DNA of 64,000 nt from contig NZ_JAINVZ010000015.1 of the NCBI RefSeq assembly GCF_019890615.1, positions 1 through 64,000 of the forward strand. Direction: 5' to 3'. The notes under the pieces were generated by a model, which was given only the letters and a program-made list of their open reading frames with translations, was not told the DNA's origin and did not search any database. The DNA is from Streptantibioticus parmotrematis (lineage in GTDB: Bacteria; Actinomycetota; Actinomycetes; Streptomycetales; Streptomycetaceae). This document shows, piece after piece, positions 60,901 through 64,000 of the stretch (positions within the stretch are counted from its first letter, which is position 1; each line of letters begins with the position of its first letter). A program made the translations under genes and the position numbers.

Positions 60901-63900
60901 GCGGTCTGCGGGTCTGCCCCAGCCCGCAGCGCCTCCTGCTGCTGGGCCAGGGCGGTGCACACATCGGCCACCGCTTGGGGGTCATCGGCGGAGGCGCGAC
61001 AGGCGGCGGCGTGCTCGTAGCTGGCCCGTACCAGCCGAGTCAGCGCCTTGCCGTCGTCCGGGCTGCGGTAGACGCCGTCCTGCAGACTGAGCACCAGCGC
61101 GTAGGTGGTGTGCGCGAGCTTCGTCGTGCGGCGGGTGACCTCCTCCAAGGTACCGTCGTCGGTCGTGGCCCACTCGGCGCCGTACAGTGCCTGCCGGATC
61201 TCCTCCAGCGCCGTGCGCGCACTGCCCAGCGCGGCGTCCGCCGCCCGGCCGGTCCGCTCGGCAAGGTCGCGAGCAGTGGGTGTCCGCAGCCACGCCTCCC
61301 ACGCCGTTGTGATCCACTGCACGCCGTCGGCGAACGAGCGGTCCTGGCCGTAGGCCGGGGAGTCAGCCACCGCCAACTGGTGGGCGGCAAGGGCCTGGTG
61401 ATGCCGGTAAGCGCGCTGGGCCAGATCGCGCAGCACGGTGCGGCTGACGGAGTTTTCCGCCTCCTCGGCCGCGTCCAGCGCGTAGGAGACGACCTGCATC
61501 CAGTCGATGAGCGCGGTGCCGATCGCGGTGTCGGGGGCCTGACGGATGTTCCACATCGCGCCGCGCAGCTGGGCGCTGGCTTCCCCGCCCTTGCTGGTGA
61601 AGACCTCGGGCCAGCGGTCGTAGGTCTCGAAGAGCAGCTGCCGGGCGAAGGTGAGCTGATCGCTCGCGGGGTACGGGGCCGGCTTCTCCTTCAGCGGGTC
61701 GTTGTGCACCAGGACCGACCAGGCATCGGTGTCCAGGGCGGAGGCGTCCAAGAGCATGTCGACCAAGTCGCGGCCCGTGGCGTGCATCCGCCCCAGGTGG
61801 CGTTCAGTGCGCTGGGCGAGCCGGGCACCGTGCTCGGCGACCTGACCTCCGATCTCGTCGGCAAGCCGGGATGCGGCAGCAGCCAACCGGTCGTAGCGGG
61901 CGAACACGTCCGTCGGCGACAGCTGCTCGCCACGCTCGACATCGGCGCTGGCCTCGGCGAACTCACTTATACAGGCGGCATCGCCGGGCTCGGCGATGTC
62001 CAGCGCGTCACGCAGTTGCCGGATCGACTCGCCGACCCGTTCCCGGCCCGCCACCAGCTCTCCGCCGTCGGCGTAGTGGTCAAGCAGCACCGCCAGCCTG
62101 TGGGCCTGCGCCAGTCCCGAACCAGGCACTTCCTCTGCCGCGGGAACCGATTCCGGCTCAGGCTCGGGCTCACCCTCCTGGTCCGCTCCACCCGCCGCGG
62201 TCTGGATATCTACCTCGGCCGGTCCGATGTTCTCGGCAGCGCTACGCACGCCCAGTACCGCAGCGTCGATCTCCGGGCTGGCGGGCCTGCCGGTAGGGGA
62301 GACGGCTTTGATCTCGAAGCGGGCGCCGTCCGGCCCCGACAGCGCGATACCGTCCGAGTTCTCCTCCACGCTCATCCCGTCGGCGAGGAGCTGCGCGATA
62401 CCGGCCGCCAGGTCGACGCCGCTGAACGGGCCGGTGCGCACGCCCTCGGGACCGGTGACGGTGTACTGGTCGAAGATGGATAGGCCGGGGATGGACTCCA
62501 GTGCCTCGTTGTCCGCGACGGTGATCGGCTCGTCACCGTCCCACCACTGCTGGAAGGCCGTGGTCTCGCGGTCCTCCACGGTGGCGCGGTAGCGGACTGC
62601 GTGGTCGCGCAACGCGTAGGCCATCTCCCAGGTGCGCCTCATCACCACCGGGCCACGCTGCTCGCGGTCCCACTGCTCAGCGACCTTGCGGGCCAAGTCG
62701 GTCGCGGCCTGGAGCACCGGCCAGTCGGCCACCTGCTCCAGTCCCAGCAACCGGCTGCGACGGGCTTCTTGGAACTGCGAGAGCATCAGCTGCGCGGCGG
62801 CCACCAGGCTGACCTCGGCATCGGTGCCGTCGACCAGGCGGGTGCCGAACTCCTGCTGCCACGTCCGGTAACCCTCCAACGCGGCATGCTCGGCGGCCCA
62901 GTACTCGGCGCGGTCGGCGTACGGCTCCGCCGTAGCCTGCTTCTCGCCGGAGCCGGCCGTGGCCGGTTCGGCAGCCGAGGGGCGCTCCGCCGCCGCGGTG
63001 TCGTCCTCATACAAGTCCTGGCCGGTGGCCTGGCTCTCGATCTCGGCGTCGAGGCGGGCCTGTTCGGCGCGGGCCCGGTGGAGCTTGTCGAGCTTGGTGA
63101 ACGGCTGGTCGACCAGCTTCTGGGCGCGGTTGATCTCCTGCTTCAGCTCCTCCACGGCGCCCAGCAGCCGAGTGTGAATCTCATCCAGCCGCTCGCACAG
63201 GTTCTCCATACGAGTCACCACACCGAGCGGGGACTTGCCGTCGCTGATGAGCGCGCCGACGTCGTCGATGGTGAAGGTGGCCTGGGGAATGTCGCGCAGG
63301 CCGCGGATGCGGAACTCGATGTAGTCGTGGACGGAGTTGATGCGGGCCTCGAACTGCTGGCCACCCACAGTGGCCACGTTCTCCCAGCGGCTGACCGGCC
63401 CGTAGCTCATGCGCTGCGCCAGCACGAGCTGGGTGCGCAGGGCGGTGGCCGCCTCGCCGCGCTTGGTGACGACGGTGCCGTTGGGCAGCTCCGTCCGGAA
63501 GGCGCCGCCCTTGGTGTCGGCGCGCATCGTGAGCGCCTGCGCCACCAGGTCGGCCCGCTCCTGGGCCTTGGCCAGGGTTTCGTCGGCGGTGTCGACCACG
63601 GTGCGCAGGTGCTTGTGGGTGCGCTGCCAGCTCTTGTAGGCCGCCTCCAGCTGGCGGACCTCCTCGTCGGCCTGCAGCTTCTTCAGTAGCAGCGGGTTGC
63701 CGGTCGCGATGGCCTTGATCTCGCCGTATTCCAGGTAGTCCTTGCCCAGGTCGCCGTCGAGCGCCTGGTCCTGCTCGTCCAGCTCCCGGCCGGTGCGGAC
63801 CTGGTCGATGAAGCGCGCCTTGCGCTCGACCGTCTGCCACATGAACGCGTCAAAAGAGCCGGCTTTTGTCCACCGGTAGAGCTGGACGGGAACGCCCTGG

Positions 63901-64000
63901 GTGAAGTGCTGGTTGAACTGCCGGATGATGCGGCCCTCGCGCTGAGTGACGTCGGAGGGCCGCCAGGGGCAGTCCAGGTGGTGCAGCGCGATCGCCCGGT
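48990..64000 (-). CDS. Giant plasmid protein: SNF2-type helicase tail plus embedded UvrD-like helicase (5' end outside window)
   Basis: A single minus-strand frame open from the window end to TAG/TGA at 48990, at least 5002 residues. The part beyond the first Met (63842) reads ALHHLDCPWRPSDVTQREGR, then IIRQFNQ, helicase motif VI. It is followed by MWQTVERKARFIDQVRTGRE and IKAIATGNPLLLKKL, the tail seen in SNF2-type parts of plasmid and phage DNA-processing megaproteins. Near 56.7-55.3 kb lies a full UvrD-like helicase: QALAGTGKTATLQMV, LFDEAQDINPVL, VVGDSNQSIYEFRGA, LTQSWRFG, STAHKAKGREWSRV. Elsewhere are Glu/Ala/Gln/Pro-rich linkers and coiled-coil-like helices. An incoming-DNA processing or protection role in conjugation is inferred. 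Confidence 0.85.
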   Translation of the reverse strand, partial: RAIALHHLDCPWRPSDVTQREGRIIRQFNQHFTQGVPVQLYRWTKAGSFDAFMWQTVERKARFIDQVRTGRELDEQDQALDGDLGKDYLEYGEIKAIATGNPLLLKKLQADEEVRQLEAAYKSWQRTHKHLRTVVDTADETLAKAQERADLVAQALTMRADTKGGAFRTELPNGTVVTKRGEAATALRTQLVLAQRMSYGPVSRWENVATVGGQQFEARINSVHDYIEFRIRGLRDIPQATFTIDDVGALISDGKSPLGVVTRMENLCERLDEIHTRLLGAVEELKQEINRAQKLVDQPFTKLDKLHRARAEQARLDAEIESQATGQDLYEDDTAAAERPSAAEPATAGSGEKQATAEPYADRAEYWAAEHAALEGYRTWQQEFGTRLVDGTDAEVSLVAAAQLMLSQFQEARRSRLLGLEQVADWPVLQAATDLARKVAEQWDREQRGPVVMRRTWEMAYALRDHAVRYRATVEDRETTAFQQWWDGDEPITVADNEALESIPGLSIFDQYTVTGPEGVRTGPFSGVDLAAGIAQLLADGMSVEENSDGIALSGPDGARFEIKAVSPTGRPASPEIDAAVLGVRSAAENIGPAEVDIQTAAGGADQEGEPEPEPESVPAAEEVPGSGLAQAHRLAVLLDHYADGGELVAGRERVGESIRQLRDALDIAEPGDAACISEFAEASADVERGEQLSPTDVFARYDRLAAAASRLADEIGGQVAEHGARLAQRTERHLGRMHATGRDLVDMLLDASALDTDAWSVLVHNDPLKEKPAPYPASDQLTFARQLLFETYDRWPEVFTSKGGEASAQLRGAMWNIRQAPDTAIGTALIDWMQVVSYALDAAEEAENSVSRTVLRDLAQRAYRHHQALAAHQLAVADSPAYGQDRSFADGVQWITTAWEAWLRTPTARDLAERTGRAADAALGSARTALEEIRQALYGAEWATTDDGTLEEVTRRTTKLAHTTYALVLSLQDGVYRSPDDGKALTRLVRASYEHAAACRASADDPQAVADVCTALAQQQEALRAGADPQTAPEPITRPKAEAQVSTLEVEHHYRGTVVRGTTNEERDAPVRAALDRHGFRFSRNQGYWYLPRRMVQTTRDVHVRKLVDELSRLGRTYRMTEEPPEQAGPQHFVIPVGEPYASKGEATDDFEETFAGYWRMQDTPAGKRLITRGVGARPDGEAVHRALEDLRQGPIGSGRDPFADPADDVVRRCTELARATQTLARNLEEEHYRAPVALRHFRTISQYATLLASRITATAQQEGLWERLFAATRPSVEAEPASQADVQTTTEPEAQPAQTPRTGTPDALVDGPYKGEGLLDAVEHLDLLTQQVTGHLPGSPQAEQVPAEGQEAWFRGPAKVEVPDGFVPYDNDTAALKPGDVVRVRFKRWLESRRMSHRTVVITGPEEPADGYYRGRPVRTHPSSIVAIPADSRLVSGAEDDRYTLRWEFDVRWESAAEAARAAYRGEVPLTQAVDAYRQAFTATGALVRELERGWVPPAGRELLSQLLADSEQHIVRLVLTDRVAEETVQAEQRHREQQLATRQENPVAEGQHSQPDDPEPRRTKRAEVEAVIAAGNERNRQHARDLAIRVALDDDLVRARFAEPTTVEDLRAWFWEWLRQTRLNPPEDLGTDRFEDYFVGAGAREAFEVTARQVFDEVYRALNLAAQADDREGAAAQQAATSAQEQAAVDEGLAAVAESPQPPGRAGQIQQAARASGWEVAGQWARWSEHSSPHYQLTLRAQTAHGPRHYSLVWELSRGNYTYNAQRSAAHHHSGRSVVRPRLAEVEQNVLARAIEAGTSAEQAVRQILDPSAPTEQDTLFAGLAAEQPEPVERREVAAPRPPEAGGTVSGAQLTQQHLEALPHHANPRPTEDARLAVVTTLNLRDGQVRDVLMLLQSLEVDAVDGSDPIVRGAQIVPHNNLLPTSLNGRFLPADLLAMADARVLPLSAPIPWAQVEQLATLPAHEARLALPLGEPTAQPVARFATTGQLRTHFRAAPIPGDRRELERMAKHASFELTPNGQFAMVQQAGDADLDPVQGTEWCLRAAGSGVEFGRVDEYAYLLNTGLETALSVMGGLRSREDALVFSERLAALRDHLGAPIDWSNPALPRTVGGYRYELDRLVLCERALFDQERGLDAEQSEAVLVWNLMAERPDRLPAPAGQAYPDDFRVGDHLWFEGDDEYLPREVLGAQDGPAGLVTLTLAALRAGEEDGTVSAERDDVYSWDVPRNLLLARATREEIAVEAARAFGLALPASEPSAEQQSADQVPHAEEAAAHEEHQPEPDGQVPATDEPEQEESVTVTEPAAAAGSWSSRIKIVTDGGRTFVTGTGAAGYWEHEAELRDLLKKGRRFAFRDGRWRYQGRAADRDRAMEEIRAYLRTMDERATSTPAASATEYPPTEQQQKIIDAALAGRNIAVQALAGTGKTATLQMVTRRMPDKRIVYVAFNRSIADEAKRKFPRNVTADTSHAFARAALRNTPLRYKIAKAGRNGGARRPKDVAQALGLNETLRYKGGGIEPEDVARIVMSAIRRFRESADTELGTLHLGQSWALGPAAPALLEVARRAWADIADPTSNNLYFSHDDYLKQWALTNPQLNYDVILFDEAQDINPVLKKVIQDQDTQTIVVGDSNQSIYEFRGAIDALKDWPADEVLPLTQSWRFGPEVAAVGNAYLQLLNSELVLEGNPALDTTLGPVEEPDAVLTRTNIGAIASVFAGFEAGKRVALVGGGRDIEEIAKAARDLQRGRRTKHPELQAFDSWNEVREYAESEDDKSLQMFVRLVDRYSPEGLLGMIGDLVPEDAKDEAMRPELVVSTAHKAKGREWSRVRIGPDFPQPPENENGELALPAAEELRLAYVTVTRAKERLEMGSLGWVHTLGEELVPVAVQQAVAAAPERAAAQPPAVEAERAAAAVTDAADLQEQASADAAPERVRGPLVSVSLSADDQGKLTVTLETNGSRHERLVPGLAPENLPGVELPVTAQVPALVRPASAGESLVSEKEVTTWLAAHLPGSALAACWGAQQARPGLAAAMRDALRDSMAPALRDIAAWLVETAAEQERLVGAAHANDQDNFAVVFAPAADDLVIDGGSEHLIWSYLGSDGARREEVLHLAVPAAYEQLRHLKLPADAPREEPAPEQEAAPDAAPAQQGPDAEDRQRLIDGFGDRLMFGHIGSQPKPVKPETPESASSAPEATGQSSDETLAQSAQEELVGGEQPSLFADSTAAAPDAETAGAEATGGAQPEAASETVATARSAPLPWDYDKIRRRAQAGIRRGQNSIIPNLAREISEAVGASGARIVWEQDHPFDQFLLNLQHTLVGFGESDATRILVDEVAGALQQRIGQIADRAAEHYNALITPNADDPQLLAALEEQLTADNRLPELTNPFVREALVLILRTIDDAERTARSRKLKPAAVRDALDQIVGLAGSTTVDGELFPHLDAALTPVKVQLDVARELMAELGWNAPTVEEYAQLRRSIADREQQAAAAPQTDEAHQDEPSAEGEAAAPEPLADRDIAAALGRISAHDFGQLIFDLDSGQKRYPQLYEGFFQMPSGPGNEQGQETASAYSSRSGLEITVSVDDIPARAGKLPWPRAVTWLRPALTPLRRELIEMTWRTSNALQRTEDGFTAIGERGRFQAVRQEVRTLLESLRHTLISESLRAHEEGTAEGLIARNRLSAQEPDDGLISLDDLVDPASASERAADEASLERVRRLYAVLPEHHTSVKALREVQAGDAFWQVSPQRLLFVAGDLATIEEGRISIAGELLLGGGERRPYVWSGAQWTDLDVQVQPLTLPHSFGDLVDAPADAGAEIRTDSRDGARAEDGPAAPHEPVAETEAASAAGVVAEPAEVVEQQPQADAGVSEAEAAPAPARPAEAPGAAPGADQARPDDSTGARQLPYADRDSFLQEFTQLRRAYGAWAACDTGRSMLAEARELREETGVPGANEAAQIEEAWRTVSRTGLRDTDPHTIARSYRELISAATLAGRSMDERQAFASVADRRLLRTVIAQAREQAGRLEATAAQQPAAPAMAEAVTAGQQDQAETEVGESDSFAQQIAERKERFIEQVRTGGELPVTDQLPDDPDQGSEELREFEAAVTGDPLPLDELQAQAREQQSSADEQLSTEPQAEGVAGESGQQVQRDPAVAEEQEAPEADGADLAAEADRNAVADDFGFWRDVIGDDLVAGGVVYSSDEGEEGVRRREAEPNVDGLDTVVHDTQAPQAETPAAPADSYEPTAGGQPVRDTIVEEPVAQPEAAMEEPRSPATDELDQHFESIIAVLRDGGEQQGTEPVTPAAAPVTRRLSEDDERRLNARFDALRAELNRTLRGIDADPILPRSQDLAVDAADAAELDTALGAAQDQAGYYWGTPEWETIRQVRDAAQGLRAAVREAVGTYAEELVRDVRTHGLDRTIQARTARVISHAAIALARRLDRGGHRDTAVWRAVWRLHRASATRADRLTGLLPPGQRIDLVGQLRGAWQWLASRITTRPAGEEGGDREPGRMGALMERGFETVKRAYHAAADRIGDLAHHPLWRRVTAAFESAQEVMDRARLGVHRLSADNSALGTGRTLWVRTVELISHGIRTLLDRLERGDNRGGLRWNALRVLHHAAEEHISHLRGYLPEGETTPLGTYYDPEPATQNNVVDGEQVTSAAPRAQAEAQAAGQESGPLWNPEHEPFRSRWFNEVRAALPRDPRTQRELSRGDMISLLFRENQRAVRGQTDRAEAGQRANEAVELYLSGRGSEVPAMLAGEGYAYVRGEDGGRWQLRVAESPAPAARLAAAAAEASVGAEQAAATPAQPEAAEAQAPPLPQRHRGGDAPAPAPASAALQQPQQQQGEAPDQRAMTQQALAMQAQRLRDRARLAAAAATTPAERSKAEMLMQLADKSQVAAQKLSDKPQASVAPSQEKALMAEPFLAALRVHAAAKGAALPENVIQGAWQAAVKATATAAAKRPSAQPQSPAAKGPKKEKEQRPQRHTQEELHQRRPQGNAPSTPGRR

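Noticed and set aside
1-64000. CRISPR array or rRNA/tRNA genes
   Set aside because: No regularly spaced direct repeats with unique spacers and no rRNA or tRNA signature were seen on reading both strands.

Overview
The window is very GC-rich with strong third-position GC bias. It looks like a large conjugative plasmid (or plasmid-derived element) of a Streptomyces or close relative. The evidence is a replication/partition block, a MobF-type relaxase next to a candidate oriT, a giant plasmid-type helicase protein, and streptomycete-like sigma factors, anti-anti-sigma proteins, GH15 and hemerythrin genes. I saw no CRISPR array, rRNA or tRNA.

Layout. (1) 1-1425: the 3' end of a urease alpha gene and a convergent TetR regulator. 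(2) 1426-8703: phased iteron-like repeats, a possible replication protein, a protein with three tandem HTH units, a ParA ATPase with a ribbon-helix-helix (RHH) partner, a second RHH protein behind four symmetric 8-bp repeats, an HNH nuclease and a UvrD-like helicase. (3) 8704-17897: a module of mostly unknown proteins plus an orphan cytosine-5 DNA methyltransferase. Two apparently identical 503-bp direct repeats bracket its first five genes. Six gene leaders carry a small hairpin that shows the same 7-nt loop (AGGGCAA or a one-base variant) on stems of different sequence. (4) 17909-23772: a coiled-coil protein, a candidate oriT with two strong inverted repeats, the 1590-aa relaxase-helicase TraA and a small companion.

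(5) 23861-24707 is a hybrid scar in which the 5' part of a lipoprotein gene is joined to the 3' part of a carbonic anhydrase gene. It opens an accessory island of chromosome-type genes (24760-45503): a Sua5 paralogue, two SigB-type sigma factors in inverted orientation, hemerythrin, an enolase-superfamily/TPP-enzyme/FAD-FeS oxidoreductase operon, SDR plus GH15, STAS proteins, membrane proteins, and several pseudogenes and IS remnants. The content suggests stress and redox metabolism. (6) 45734-48808: an IS21-type element with a frameshifted istA lies against a truncated copy of the IS5-type element that is complete at 41663-42568. (7) 48990-64000, minus strand: one uninterrupted reading frame of more than 5000 codons that runs off the window. 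It holds the tail of an SNF2-type helicase, long helical and low-complexity linkers, and an embedded UvrD-like helicase paralogous to the free-standing one at 6994-8703.

The plasmid parts (2, 3, 4, 7) fit one conjugative replicon: replication and partition, a mobilisation region, and a large DNA-processing protein. The least explained part is the repeat-bounded methyltransferase module with its shared RNA-like leader hairpins. Function names rest on motif reading by eye; no database search was run.
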